Shown one piece after another: positions 1-8,208 of a stretch of DNA of 64,000 nt. A program made the translations under genes and the position numbers. The notes beneath the pieces were generated by a model. The model did not search any database and had not been told where the DNA came from. It saw nothing but the letters and a program-made list of their open reading frames with translations. The stretch covers positions 1 through 64,000 of the forward strand of contig NZ_QFZK01000004.1 in assembly GCF_003415675.1 (NCBI RefSeq). The letters are read 5' to 3'. Each line of letters begins with the position of its first letter. Positions within the stretch are counted from its first letter, which is position 1. The stretch comes from Rhodoferax lacus. GTDB lineage: Bacteria; Pseudomonadota; Gammaproteobacteria; Burkholderiales; Burkholderiaceae_C.

Positions 1-81
1 GGCAAAAATACAGAAAGGGGAAGCTCCAGATGTAGACTTATCCACAATCGAGTAGCCAAAAATACCTTTAAACCGTGTGGC

Positions 82-854
82 TCAAAATTCGACTGCAAAC
101 TGGCTCAGATTGACGCTGGAATCAACAGTCTGCTCACCAAACGGTTCCTTGTCCCTGAGCGTGGCGTAACAAATGCGCGCCAACTTATTGGCCAGTGCAC
201 ACGCCGCCTTGTTGTGGTTGCTGCGGGATTGCACATCCAGTGCCCAGCGCCGCACCCCACAGACCTCGCGCCCAGCGTTGTCTGCCACTTTGGAGGCACG
301 CAATACGCTCCTGGCGCCGTGGGTGAGCAACATGCGCAGGTAGCGATCCCCCTTCTTGGAGATGTGACTCAGGTAGCGGTTGTTGCCCGAGCTGTATTCC
401 TTGGGCGTCAAGCCAAACCAACTGGAGAAATGCCCCGCGGGGCGTTGATGCGTGAGGTGCGCGTACCCATCCACAAGCTACGGATGCGGTGCATACCCTG
501 CAGGGCTTGTTGTTCGACTGACTTGACGCGCACCGGGCGCATGTCAGAGGCGCGGGTAGCTTCCAGCAGTGCGGCGGCATCGGCAGCATCGGTCTTGTTG
601 CGTTTGACATAGGCACGAACGTATTGGGCAGGCAGCAACCGGACTTCGATACCCAGGCCATTGAGCCAGCGGCCCCAATGATGAGCCGAGCCGCAGGCTT
701 CCATGATGACCAGGGATACATCCCGGCTGGCAAACCAGCGCTCGAACTGGGTGCGCGTGAGACGCTGGGTTTCAACCACGCGCCAATGTTCATCGGCTAC
801 GGCGAGTTGAAAGACGGACTTTGCAAGATCGACGGCAACGGTAGTAGCATTCAT
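82..854 (-). pseudogene. IS110-family transposase, internally deleted and frameshifted
   Basis: Remnant of an IS110-family (DEDD) transposase, the enzyme that moves this class of insertion sequence. The N-terminal part (from 854 downward, about 135 residues, starting MNATTVAVDLAKS) carries the RuvC-like DEDD half, including KTDAADAAALLEA. The C-terminal part (from about 440 down to 82) carries the transposase_20 half with WFGLTPKEYSSG and KGDRYLRMLLTHGARS. The halves lie in different frames, and the roughly 100 residues that normally join them are missing, so the deletion removed the middle and shifted the frame. The junction is near 430-445 (RINAPRG then FSSWFGL). Intact family members are about 340 aa. 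No terminal repeats are obvious, as is usual in this family. Almost certainly inactive. Confidence 0.85.
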
Positions 855-1064
855 GTCGGACTCCTTACGTTGAAAGATCTGATCCCCATCCCCATGACGA
901 CCAGTACGTAACTTTTGCGCAAAAAGACGGGGGAGTCCATCCCATCACTCGAGTGGACTTCCACCATCTGGCCGCGTTATGCCGAGCAGCCGATCATCGC
1001 TTCGCGCGACCAGGCGGTTCCGGCCACTCAGCTCCAACGTTGAACAACTGCAGTGCCTTGTGGC

Positions 1065-1098
1065 TTGACTTGCGGCGATCGATAAATACAATGTATGT
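1065..1098 (+). promoter_or_regulatory. brnTA promoter with overlapping palindromic operator candidate
   Basis: A sigma70-like promoter sits directly before brnT: -35 TTGACT (1065-1070), a 16-bp spacer, and -10 TACAAT (1087-1092). The expected start of transcription is at or next to the ATG at 1099, so the mRNA would be leaderless or nearly so. The perfect 11-bp palindrome ATACAATGTAT (1086-1096) covers the -10 box. BrnA antitoxins are known DNA-binding autorepressors, so this is a natural operator, but that is inferred. Confidence 0.6.
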
Positions 1099-1386
1099 AT
1101 GATTAAGTTCGAATGGGATGAGCCCAAAGCCATTGCGAATCTCAAAAAGCATCAGGTGTCTTTTGAGGAAGCGAAATCGATTTTCTTCGATGAATTTGGC
1201 GTTCAGTTCTTCGATGAGGAACATTCATCCGACGAGGAGCGCTTCCTGATGCTTGGTATGAGCTCTGGTGCAAAGCTCCTCATCGTCTGTCATTGCGAGC
1301 GAGAGCATGGTGCAGTTATTCGCATCATCTCCGCACGCAAGGCGACCAAGCGCGAAAGCGCGTTTTATCGAGGTGAAAAACCATGA
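1099..1386 (+). CDS. brnT: BrnT-family ribonuclease toxin
   Basis: A 95-aa toxin of the BrnT family, RelE-fold ribonucleases that block translation when their antitoxin is lost. The family pattern is clear: FEWDEPKAIANLKKH at the start, then SFEEAKSIFFD, and a C-terminal IRIISARKATKRE segment where catalytic and RNA-contacting Arg/Lys residues cluster. The length is typical. The gene overlaps brnA by 4 nt (ATGA at 1383-1386), showing translational coupling. Base composition is more AT-rich than the downstream genes, and the pair lies beside an IS remnant, which fits horizontal acquisition. No Shine-Dalgarno is visible, in line with a leaderless transcript. Confidence 0.93.
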   Translation: MIKFEWDEPKAIANLKKHQVSFEEAKSIFFDEFGVQFFDEEHSSDEERFLMLGMSSGAKLLIVCHCEREHGAVIRIISARKATKRESAFYRGEKP

Positions 1387-1607
1387 AAGCAGAGTACGAC
1401 CTCTCCAAACTGAAGTCTCGCAAGAACCCATATGCGTCCAAGCTAAAGAAGCCTGTAACCATGCGCCTTTCTGAAGATGTTGTGGACTATTTCAAGGGAA
1501 TGGCCGATGAATCCGGCGTGCCCTATCAGAGTTTGATTAACTTGTACCTGCGCGACTGTCTTGCCAATGGTCGGAAAGTGCAAATCAACTGGCCACATGC
1601 TGCTTGA
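1383..1607 (+). CDS. brnA: BrnA-family antitoxin
   Basis: A 74-aa partner of BrnT. The N-terminal third (KSRKNPYASKLKKP) is the basic, flexible part expected to bind the toxin. The C-terminal part (TMRLSEDVVDYFKGMADESG, then YQSLINLYLRDCL) is a ribbon-helix-helix DNA-binding unit ending in the typical long helix. BrnA neutralises BrnT and represses its own operon, probably through the palindrome over the brnT -10 box. It starts inside the last codon of brnT. A 16-bp palindrome (1674-1689) lies downstream, before the convergent HD-domain gene. Confidence 0.92.
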   Translation: MKAEYDLSKLKSRKNPYASKLKKPVTMRLSEDVVDYFKGMADESGVPYQSLINLYLRDCLANGRKVQINWPHAA

Positions 1608-1696
1608 CAAGTTGCTCGTCACGGAAACGCAGCTGATGAATACCGCTTCGCGACCCATGCTGCCTGCCGGACAGCGCCAACGTTGGCGCGTATGCG

Positions 1697-2266
1697 CTAA
1701 CCGGCCTGTGCCCGGCTGCTGACCAGCGCCATCAGCGCCTGCAGCTCAGCCAGCGCGGCATCCGCATCAGCCGCAAACCAGCCCACCCGTTTGCCACTGT
1801 CATCCCAGGCCCGCAGCTGTTGTGCCTCCAGTGCAAAGGGCAGGGCAGCAAAGGCGCGGCATTCCTCAGACGACATGGGGCCGCCCTGCAGCGCCAGGCT
1901 GCGCACCGAGTCCACTGACAGCTTGTCGGCATAGCCGGGCCGCGCGGCCACCATATAGCGCTTGGCCTGCACATGCAGGCGCACTGGCTCAGCTACGGCT
2001 GCTCCCCACAGGGGCAGCAGGGCTTGGGCACCCAGGTTCTCGTGCCGGTCATCAATGCCATGGAGCGTGGGGGAGCCGGGCAGGTCGGTCATCAGGTGGC
2101 CGATGTCGTGCAGCCAGCTGGCCAGCTGCAGTGCGGGCGTGGCACCGGCCTGCAGGGCCAGTTGCCCGCATTGCCAGGCGTGCTCCAGCTGGGAGATGCC
2201 TTCTCCGTCATAGGTCAGCGCGCCCTTGCGCGCCCACAGGCTGAGGATGTCCGATGCGTGATTCAT
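1697..2266 (-). CDS. Phosphonate-operon HD-domain protein (PhnZ-like oxygenase)
   Basis: A 189-aa HD-domain protein of the type found in phosphonate-degradation operons. Visible metal ligands are LEH, the HD pair in WLHDIGH, DRHE and RLHVQAKRY. The Tyr and Glu ahead of the first His (LTYDGEGISQLEH) and the Lys after the fourth match the substrate pocket of PhnZ, a mixed-valence di-iron oxygenase that cleaves (R)-2-amino-1-hydroxyethylphosphonate to glycine and phosphate. That supports an oxygenase rather than a phosphohydrolase. The start at 2266 (MNHASDIL) fits family length; an in-frame extension to 2335 would run into the divergent promoter. No PhnY dioxygenase gene lies in the window. Transcribed away from the phn transporter genes. 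Confidence 0.8.
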   Translation of the reverse strand: MNHASDILSLWARKGALTYDGEGISQLEHAWQCGQLALQAGATPALQLASWLHDIGHLMTDLPGSPTLHGIDDRHENLGAQALLPLWGAAVAEPVRLHVQAKRYMVAARPGYADKLSVDSVRSLALQGGPMSSEECRAFAALPFALEAQQLRAWDDSGKRVGWFAADADAALAELQALMALVSSRAQAG

Positions 2267-2329
2267 GGCGTCATGGTCCAGCAATGTGGTGACGCTTTGA
2301 TGAAAGCCGCGTGTCGATCTTCGTGAAAG

Positions 2330-2357
2330 TTTCACACCGTTGTCATCAATGTTTCAC
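2330..2357 (+). promoter_or_regulatory. Candidate Pho box upstream of the phn operon
   Basis: Three direct repeats start exactly 11 bp apart: TTTCAC (2330), TGTCAT (2341) and TTTCAC (2352). This spacing is the hallmark of PhoB boxes (tandem TGTCA-type half-sites one helical turn apart). It lies between the divergent HD-domain gene and phnC and points toward phnC. Activation under phosphate limitation is inferred. Confidence 0.7.
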
Positions 2358-2371
2358 GCGGGCTCGCCAAC

Positions 2372-3238
2372 ATGCCGGGCATGAGCACGCTTCCCGTCCC
2401 GGCTATTCGCATTACCCATGCCAGCAAGTCCTTCAACCGCCGCGCCAAAGCGCTGGACGGAGTGAACGCGACCATTGCGGTGGGTGAGTGCGTGGGGCTG
2501 CTGGGCGCCTCGGGCTCGGGCAAGTCCACCCTGCTGCGCAGCATCTGCGGCCTGGAGCGGCTGGACGGAAAGAGCAGCGCGGTGGAGCTGTTTGGCCAGC
2601 CCCTGCAGACCGGTGGGGTGCTGAGCCCGGACATACGCGCGCTGCGCCGCCAGACCGGCATTATTTTTCAGCAGTTCAATTTGGTGGGCCGCATGAACGT
2701 GCTCTCCAATGTGCTCACCGGCCTCTTGCCTGGCATGCCTTTGTGGCGTTCCCTGGCCGGGCGCTTTACGGATGCCGAGCATCTGCAGGCCCTGCAGGCG
2801 CTGGACTCGGTGGGCCTGGCCGACTACGCGTTTCAGCGCGCCTCCACCCTGTCGGGTGGGCAGCAGCAGCGCGCCGCCGTGGCGCGTGCCCTGCTGCAGG
2901 GCGCACGCATTCTGCTGGCCGATGAGCCAGTGTCTTCGCTGGACCCGGAGTCGGCCCGCCGCGTGATGGACCTCTTGCACCACCTCAACCGCAGCCAGGG
3001 CATGACCCTGGTGGTCAGCCTGCACAACGTCACCATGGCGCGCCGCTACTGCGACCGCATCATCGCCCTGCGCGCAGGGGAACTGGTGTTCGACGGCCCG
3101 CCCCTGGAACTCGACGACACCAAGCTGCGCTTCCTCTACGGCAGCAGTTCCGAAGAGTTGCTGACCGAGCACGACCCGCTCGATGCCCCTCCATTGCCTC
3201 TGCCTGTGTCACACCAGACTGAAGTGCTGGCTGCCTGA
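2372..3238 (+). CDS. phnC: Phosphonate ABC importer, ATP-binding subunit
   Basis: A 288-aa ATPase energising the phosphonate importer. Walker A is GASGSGKST (about residues 45-53), the Q-loop lies in IIFQQFNLVGR, the ABC signature is LSGGQQQR, Walker B is ILLADEP followed by VSSLDPES, and the H-loop is SLHN. The sequence is of the PhnC subgroup. ATG 2372 or 2381 could be the start; both lie close behind the Pho box, so 2381 is equally possible. It begins an apparent seven-gene run (phnC-D-E, Fe-ADH, FAD enzyme, phnX) with short gaps or overlaps. Confidence 0.93.
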   Translation: MPGMSTLPVPAIRITHASKSFNRRAKALDGVNATIAVGECVGLLGASGSGKSTLLRSICGLERLDGKSSAVELFGQPLQTGGVLSPDIRALRRQTGIIFQQFNLVGRMNVLSNVLTGLLPGMPLWRSLAGRFTDAEHLQALQALDSVGLADYAFQRASTLSGGQQQRAAVARALLQGARILLADEPVSSLDPESARRVMDLLHHLNRSQGMTLVVSLHNVTMARRYCDRIIALRAGELVFDGPPLELDDTKLRFLYGSSSEELLTEHDPLDAPPLPLPVSHQTEVLAA

Positions 3239-3266
3239 TCTTTTTCCCTTTTACTGGAGTACCCCT

Positions 3267-4214
3267 ATGAAACCTGTTTACGTTCTCGCCGCCTCCGTGC
3301 TGGCCCTGGGCAGCCTGTCTGCCATGGCCCAGGAAATCAGCTTCGGCATCATCGCCACCGACACGGCCAGCGTGGAGCGCGACCGTTGGGAGCCGCTGTT
3401 CCGCGACATGGAAAAGAAGACCGGCCTGACCATCAAGGCTTTCTATGCACCCGACTACGCCGGTGTGGTCGAAGCCATGCGCTTCAACAAAGTGCAAGTG
3501 GCCTGGTACGGCAACAAGGCCGCCATTGACGCGGTGGACCGCTCCAGCGGCGAAGTGTTTGCACAGGTGAAGAAGGCTGACGGCTCGCTGGGCTACTACT
3601 CCCTGCTCATCACGCAAAAAGACAGCCCCTACAACAACCTGAGCGATGTGCTCAAGAACAGCAAGACCATCAACTTCGGCATGGGCGACCCCGGCTCCAC
3701 CTCCGGCTTCCTGGTGCCCAGCTACTACGTGTTTGCCCTGAACAAGGTGGACCCACGCACCGCCTTCAAGACCGTGCGCAACGCCAGCCACGGCGCCAAC
3801 ATCCAGGCCATTCTGGCCAAGCAGCTCGATGTGGCCACCAACAACACCGAAGAGACCGACAAGCTCGAAGCCACCAAGCCCGAAGTGGCCAAGGAACTCA
3901 AGACCATCTGGAAGAGCCCGCTCATCCCCAATGACCCGCTGGTGTGGCGCAAGGACCTGGACCCGGCCATCAAGGCCAAGCTCAAAGGCTTCCTGCTGGC
4001 CTACGGCCAGACTGACGCTGACAAGGCCGTGCTGAAGAATATATACAACTACAGCGGCTTCAAGGAATCCACCAACGACCAGTTGGTGCCGATTCGCCAG
4101 CTGGAACTCTTCAAGAACCGCAGCAAGATCGAGAACGATGCCCAGTACAGCGCCGAAGAAAAAGCCAAGCTGATCGCCGAGATCGACCAGAAGCTGGCCG
4201 CTCTGGGCAAGTAA
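3267..4214 (+). CDS. phnD: Phosphonate ABC importer, periplasmic binding protein
   Basis: A 315-aa periplasmic receptor for phosphonates. It starts at ATG 3267 behind TGGAG, with a signal peptide ([21 protein letters not shown]) cleaved before QEISFGI. Family signs include [27 protein letters not shown] and the ligand-loop segment [12 protein letters not shown], where Ser/Thr residues hold the phosphonate in PhnD-type proteins. Length is usual. It lies 28 nt after phnC and 29 nt before phnE. The ligand cannot be told from sequence, but the neighbours point to 2-aminoethylphosphonate or a derivative. Confidence 0.93.
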   Translation: MKPVYVLAASVLALGSLSAMAQEISFGIIATDTASVERDRWEPLFRDMEKKTGLTIKAFYAPDYAGVVEAMRFNKVQVAWYGNKAAIDAVDRSSGEVFAQVKKADGSLGYYSLLITQKDSPYNNLSDVLKNSKTINFGMGDPGSTSGFLVPSYYVFALNKVDPRTAFKTVRNASHGANIQAILAKQLDVATNNTEETDKLEATKPEVAKELKTIWKSPLIPNDPLVWRKDLDPAIKAKLKGFLLAYGQTDADKAVLKNIYNYSGFKESTNDQLVPIRQLELFKNRSKIENDAQYSAEEKAKLIAEIDQKLAALGK

Positions 4215-4243
4215 TACCAAGCTGTCACACAGGCCTGCCCTCC

Positions 4244-5068
4244 ATGTCCGCCACTGCCACACCACCCGCCGCCTCTGCGCATCTGCAGACCCTGCTGCAC
4301 CAGGCCCGCGCCAGCCGCGGCGGCTGGCGCACGCAGCTGGGCTGGGTGGTGGTGCTGGCCGTGCTGGCCTGGGCCTGGCAGGGGGCCGAGATGCGCCCGC
4401 TGGACCTGATCAAGGACGCGGGCAATATGGGCATCTTTGCCAGCGAATTTTTTCCGCCCGATTTCCATGACTGGCGCATCTACCTCAAAGAGATGCTGGT
4501 CACCCTGCATATTGCAGTCTGGGGCACGGTGCTGGCCGTGGTGGCTGCGGTGCCGCTGGGCCTTTTGAGCGCGCACAACGTGGCACCCCCGTGGGTGTAC
4601 CAGCCGGTGCGCCGCCTGATGGACGCCTGCCGCGCCATCAACGAGATGGTGTTCGCCATGCTCTTTATTGTGGCCGTGGGCCTGGGTCCGTTTGCCGGTG
4701 TGCTGGCGCTGTTTGTGCACACCACCGGTACGCTGGCCAAGCTGTTTGCCGAGGCTGTGGAGGCCATAGACCCGCGCCCGGTGGAAGGCATACGCGCCAC
4801 CGGCGCGCACAAGCTGGCCGAGTTGGCCTATGGCGTGATACCGCAGGTCATGCCGCTGTGGCTGTCGTATTCGCTCTACCGGTTCGAGTCCAATGTGCGC
4901 TCGGCCTCGGTGGTGGGCATGGTGGGTGCGGGCGGTATTGGCGTGGTGCTGTACGAGGTGATCCGCAGCTTCCAATACGCCCAAACCTGCGCCGTGCTGC
5001 TGATGCTGGTGGCCACGGTGACTTTGATTGATGTGTTCTCGGCATGGCTGCGCCAGCGCTTCATCTAG
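4244..5068 (+). CDS. phnE: Phosphonate ABC importer, permease subunit
   Basis: A 274-aa inner-membrane permease of the PhnE type with about six membrane segments. The binding-protein-dependent transport loop (EAA-like) is seen in [21 protein letters not shown], followed by [14 protein letters not shown], both typical of PhnE. A single permease gene implies a homodimer. Its end overlaps the next gene by 25 nt, so the transporter and catabolic genes are probably translated as one unit. Confidence 0.92.
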   Translation: MSATATPPAASAHLQTLLHQARASRGGWRTQLGWVVVLAVLAWAWQGAEMRPLDLIKDAGNMGIFASEFFPPDFHDWRIYLKEMLVTLHIAVWGTVLAVVAAVPLGLLSAHNVAPPWVYQPVRRLMDACRAINEMVFAMLFIVAVGLGPFAGVLALFVHTTGTLAKLFAEAVEAIDPRPVEGIRATGAHKLAELAYGVIPQVMPLWLSYSLYRFESNVRSASVVGMVGAGGIGVVLYEVIRSFQYAQTCAVLLMLVATVTLIDVFSAWLRQRFI

Positions 5069-6180
5069 CCTGGGCCAACCCGGTACGCATTCATTGGGGT
5101 GCGGGCTGTTTCCAGAGCATTGCCGCCGATCAGCCCGTGGTGGTGCTGGCCGACCGCGCCGCCCTGGGCTATGAAGATGAGACCCTGCTGGGCGAGCGTC
5201 TGGGCGCGCAGTGCAAGGCCTGGAGCTGGTACCAGGGCGGGCTGGGCTCTGTGCCACTGGCGCAAATGCTGTGCGACGAACTCTGGCCCGTGCTGCAAGC
5301 GCACCCGCAGGCTGCGGTACTGGCCCTGGGCGGAGGCACCACGCTGGACCTGGCCAAGGTGCTGCGCTACCGCATGGCGGATAGCCGCATGGCAGCCGCC
5401 CACTGGCGCAACAACACCCTGCCTGAGCATGTGGAGCGCCACCCGCTGTGGCTGGTGCCCACCACTGCCGGCACCGGCAGCGAAGTCACGCGCTGGGCCA
5501 CGCTGTGGGACACCGACATTGCCGCACCGGCCAAGCTGTCCTGGGCGCCGGCAGACGGCTTTGCCGAGCAGGCCTTTGTGGACCCGTGCCTGAGCCTGAG
5601 TTGCCCGCAGCGTCTGACCCGCGACTGCGCACTCGACACCCTGGCCCATGCCCTGGAGTCGCTCTGGAACCGCAACGCCAACCCCATCACCGAAGCCCTG
5701 GCGCTGGATGCCGCGCGCCTGGTGCTGCACAACCTGCCCAGCGTGCTGGAGCAGCCCGGCAACATCGCCCTGCGCGCGGAGCTCTCGCGTGCCAGCCTGC
5801 TCGCAGGGCTGGCCATGTCGCAAACCCAGACCGCGCTGGCCCACGCCCTGTCGTATGCGCTGACGCTCAAGGAAGGACTGCCGCATGGCGAGGCCTGTGC
5901 CGTCTGGCTGCCCATGGTGTGGGAGCTTGCAGTGCAACAGTCGCCCAGCTGTGATGCCGCCTTGGCGCGCGTGTTTGGGGGCACGGTGCAGGAGGGCACA
6001 AAACAAGCTCCCCAGGAAGCTGCCCACGTGGGCGCACAACACGGCGCGCAGGCCCTGCGCCTGTGGCTGCAAACGCTGGGCGTTGCGCCGCGCGACTTGC
6101 GCCAGAGTGCATCAGGCCGCGCCCAACTGGATACAGAAATGCGGTCCGCCCGCGGAAGGAATTTCATTGTCAACCGATAG
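5044..6180 (+). CDS. Phosphonate-operon iron-containing alcohol dehydrogenase
   Basis: A 378-aa group III (iron-type) alcohol dehydrogenase of the subfamily tied to phosphonate operons. The NAD(P) site contains [13 protein letters not shown], followed by [12 protein letters not shown]. Metal ligands are expected in the Asp/His pattern of [16 protein letters not shown] and in GLPHGEACA. In phosphonate pathways such enzymes reduce or oxidise phosphonate aldehydes and alcohols (for example phosphonoacetaldehyde and 2-hydroxyethylphosphonate); the true substrate here is not shown. The C-terminal segment is somewhat diverged. It starts inside phnE and its 3' end overlaps the next gene by 14 nt. 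Confidence 0.88.
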   Translation: MAAPALHLAWANPVRIHWGAGCFQSIAADQPVVVLADRAALGYEDETLLGERLGAQCKAWSWYQGGLGSVPLAQMLCDELWPVLQAHPQAAVLALGGGTTLDLAKVLRYRMADSRMAAAHWRNNTLPEHVERHPLWLVPTTAGTGSEVTRWATLWDTDIAAPAKLSWAPADGFAEQAFVDPCLSLSCPQRLTRDCALDTLAHALESLWNRNANPITEALALDAARLVLHNLPSVLEQPGNIALRAELSRASLLAGLAMSQTQTALAHALSYALTLKEGLPHGEACAVWLPMVWELAVQQSPSCDAALARVFGGTVQEGTKQAPQEAAHVGAQHGAQALRLWLQTLGVAPRDLRQSASGRAQLDTEMRSARGRNFIVNR

Positions 6181-7306
6181 CAGCAACAACAAGAGCGACC
6201 TGATCGTGGTGGGCTCCGGCATCGTCGGCATGGCCTGCGCGCTGGTGGCCATCGAGCAGGGCCTGAGCGTGCAGGTGGTGGAGCGCGACCCGGTGTGCAC
6301 CGGCGCCTCGATCCGCAACTTCGGCTTTGTCACCGTCACCGGGCAGGGCAGCGGTGCCACCTGGAATCGCGCCCGCCGCTCGCGCGACATCTGGGCCCAT
6401 GTGGCGCCCCAGGCCGGTATTGCCGTAGAGCATGCCGGGCTGTATGTGCTGGCCCAGCGCCTTGAAGCCGAGCCGGTGCTGCGCGAGCTGCTCAACACCG
6501 CCCAAGGCCTGCACCTGGAGTGGCTGGACCCTGAAGCCCTGCACCAGCGTGCCCCGCACCTGGCCCATGCCCATATACGCGGCGCGCTGTACAGCCCGCA
6601 CGAGCTGCGCGTGGAAGCGCGCTATGCCGTCGAGAAGCTGCGCCTGTGGCTGCAGTCGCGTGGTGTGCGCTTTCATATGGGGCAGTCGGTGCGCCAAGTG
6701 GAGAGTGGCAGCGTGCGCCTGGGCCAGCAAGAGCTGCAGGCCGAGCGCATTGTGGTCTGCCCGGGCCCGGACATCCGCAGCCTGTTCCCCGAGGCCTTTG
6801 CTGCCTACCAGACACGGCTGTGCCAGCTGCAGATGCTGCGCGTGCGCCCGCCTGCCGGTTACCAACTGGGTGCCGCGGTGATGAGCGACCTGAGCCTGGT
6901 GCGCTACCGCGGCTACAGCGAGCTGCCCGGCGCCCAGCGCCTGGAAGACCGGCTGCGCCTGGAGACGCCGCGCGAGCTGCAGCATGGCATTCATCTGATC
7001 GTGGTGCAGAACGCCGATGGCAGCTTGGTGGTGGGTGACTCGCACCAGTACGGCGATTCCATGCCGCCCTTTGTGCCGGCCGAAATGGAAGAGCTGATCC
7101 TGCAGGAAATGCAGCGCCTGCTGTGCCTGGGCCACTGCCACGTGGAAGAGCGCTGGACCGGCATCTACCCCAGCGGCTCGCAGGACGCGTTTATCGAGAC
7201 CGTGCTGCCCGGCGTGCAGCTGCTCAGTGTGATCAGCGGCACCGGCATGAGCACTGCCTTTGCCCTGGCCGAAGAATGCCTGATGGGCGAAAGGATTGCG
7301 ACATGA
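6167..7306 (+). CDS. FAD-dependent oxidoreductase of phosphonate operons, TTG start
   Basis: A 379-aa flavoprotein of the DAO superfamily. The FAD-binding Rossmann motif VVGSGIVGMACAL is near the N-terminus, and the C-terminal FAD contact is in LLSVISGTGMSTAFALAEE. Members of this phosphonate-linked family have been reported to oxidise aminoethylphosphonate or its N-methyl form to phosphonoacetaldehyde, the PhnX substrate; which applies here is unknown. The first in-frame ATG (5885) would bury the gene in the previous one. I choose TTG 6167, 6 nt after GGAAGGA (6154-6160), which puts the Rossmann motif about 15 residues in. The stop overlaps the phnX start (ATGA). Confidence 0.85.
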   Translation: MSTDSSNNKSDLIVVGSGIVGMACALVAIEQGLSVQVVERDPVCTGASIRNFGFVTVTGQGSGATWNRARRSRDIWAHVAPQAGIAVEHAGLYVLAQRLEAEPVLRELLNTAQGLHLEWLDPEALHQRAPHLAHAHIRGALYSPHELRVEARYAVEKLRLWLQSRGVRFHMGQSVRQVESGSVRLGQQELQAERIVVCPGPDIRSLFPEAFAAYQTRLCQLQMLRVRPPAGYQLGAAVMSDLSLVRYRGYSELPGAQRLEDRLRLETPRELQHGIHLIVVQNADGSLVVGDSHQYGDSMPPFVPAEMEELILQEMQRLLCLGHCHVEERWTGIYPSGSQDAFIETVLPGVQLLSVISGTGMSTAFALAEECLMGERIAT

Positions 7307-8106
7307 CGATTCAAGGCGTGGTGTTTGACTGGGCCGGCACCATTGTGGACTTTGGCAGCCTGGCCCCCATGGGTGCTTTTGTGCGCCTGTTTGCCAACCA
7401 TGGCATCAGCATCAGCATCGCCCAGGCCCGCGTGCCCATGGGTCTGCCCAAGCTGGCGCACATCGAGGCGCTGGGCGCCATGCCGGAAATTGCCGCGCAG
7501 TGGCAGCAGGTCAAAGGCCAGGCCTTCAGCGCTGCCGATGCTGCTGCCCTCCTGCAGGAGTTTGAACCCATGAGTGCGGCCAGCGCCATGGAGCACAGCG
7601 ACTTCATTCCCGGCTTCATTGACACCTATGCGTGGCTGCAATACCGAGGTATCGGCGTGGCCACCACCACCGGCTATACCCGCAGAATCATGACGCCATT
7701 GATCGCCAAGGCCGCCGCGGCCGGCTTTGAGCCGGTGCGCGTGATCTGCTGCGACGATGTGGCCCACAGCCGCCCCAGCCCCCTGGGCATGCAGGAGTGC
7801 ATGCGCGCCCTGGGCCTGGACGGACAGGGCGACACCGTGGTCAAGGTGGACGACACCGTGCCCGGTTTGCAGGAAGCCCACAACGCCGGCTGCTGGAGCG
7901 TGGGCGTGGCCGCCAGCGGCAACGCCCTGGGCTGGTCCTGGCAGCAGTGGGTGCAGGCCAGCGAGGACGAACGTGCGCCCGCCGTGAAAGCTGCCAGCCG
8001 CATGCTGCGCGATGCCGGTGCCCATGAGGTGATTGGCAGCGTGGCCGATCTGCACACTGCACTGGCCGCCATTGAGGCGCGCGTCGCCCGCGGCGAAAAG
8101 CCCTGA
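7303..8106 (+). CDS. phnX: Phosphonoacetaldehyde hydrolase
   Basis: A 267-aa HAD-superfamily enzyme (phosphonatase) that splits phosphonoacetaldehyde into acetaldehyde and phosphate. The nucleophile Asp9 is in VVFDWAGTIVDFG. The Schiff-base Lys50 is in VPMGLPKLAHI, the residue that separates PhnX from other HADs. Motif 2 is ATTTGYT, and the Mg-binding region is VKVDDTVPG. All key residues are present. It starts at ATG 7303 overlapping the FAD gene stop and ends the cluster. No PhnW transaminase is in the window, so the aldehyde is probably made by the upstream FAD enzyme. Confidence 0.95.
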   Translation: MTIQGVVFDWAGTIVDFGSLAPMGAFVRLFANHGISISIAQARVPMGLPKLAHIEALGAMPEIAAQWQQVKGQAFSAADAAALLQEFEPMSAASAMEHSDFIPGFIDTYAWLQYRGIGVATTTGYTRRIMTPLIAKAAAAGFEPVRVICCDDVAHSRPSPLGMQECMRALGLDGQGDTVVKVDDTVPGLQEAHNAGCWSVGVAASGNALGWSWQQWVQASEDERAPAVKAASRMLRDAGAHEVIGSVADLHTALAAIEARVARGEKP

Positions 8107-8208
8107 GGCCAGCGGCAGCCTCTGCCCTCACGCCGTACCTTGGGCCCATTGGGTACGAACAAGCTTGGGCTCATAACCTGGCTTGCAACGCAACGCGATG
8201 CGCCAGGC

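Noticed and set aside
1036-1689. Possible integron cassette: GTTGAAC (1040-1046) before brnTA and a CAACGTTGGCG palindrome after it, next to an IS110-type remnant
   Set aside because: No RYYYAAC partner or L boxes could be found at the right spacing on either side, so no attC site can be supported.
3060-6173. Long open frames on the minus strand opposite the phn genes
   Set aside because: They are antisense shadows of GC-rich coding sequence; their products are low-complexity and match no family, while the plus-strand genes are complete and recognisable.
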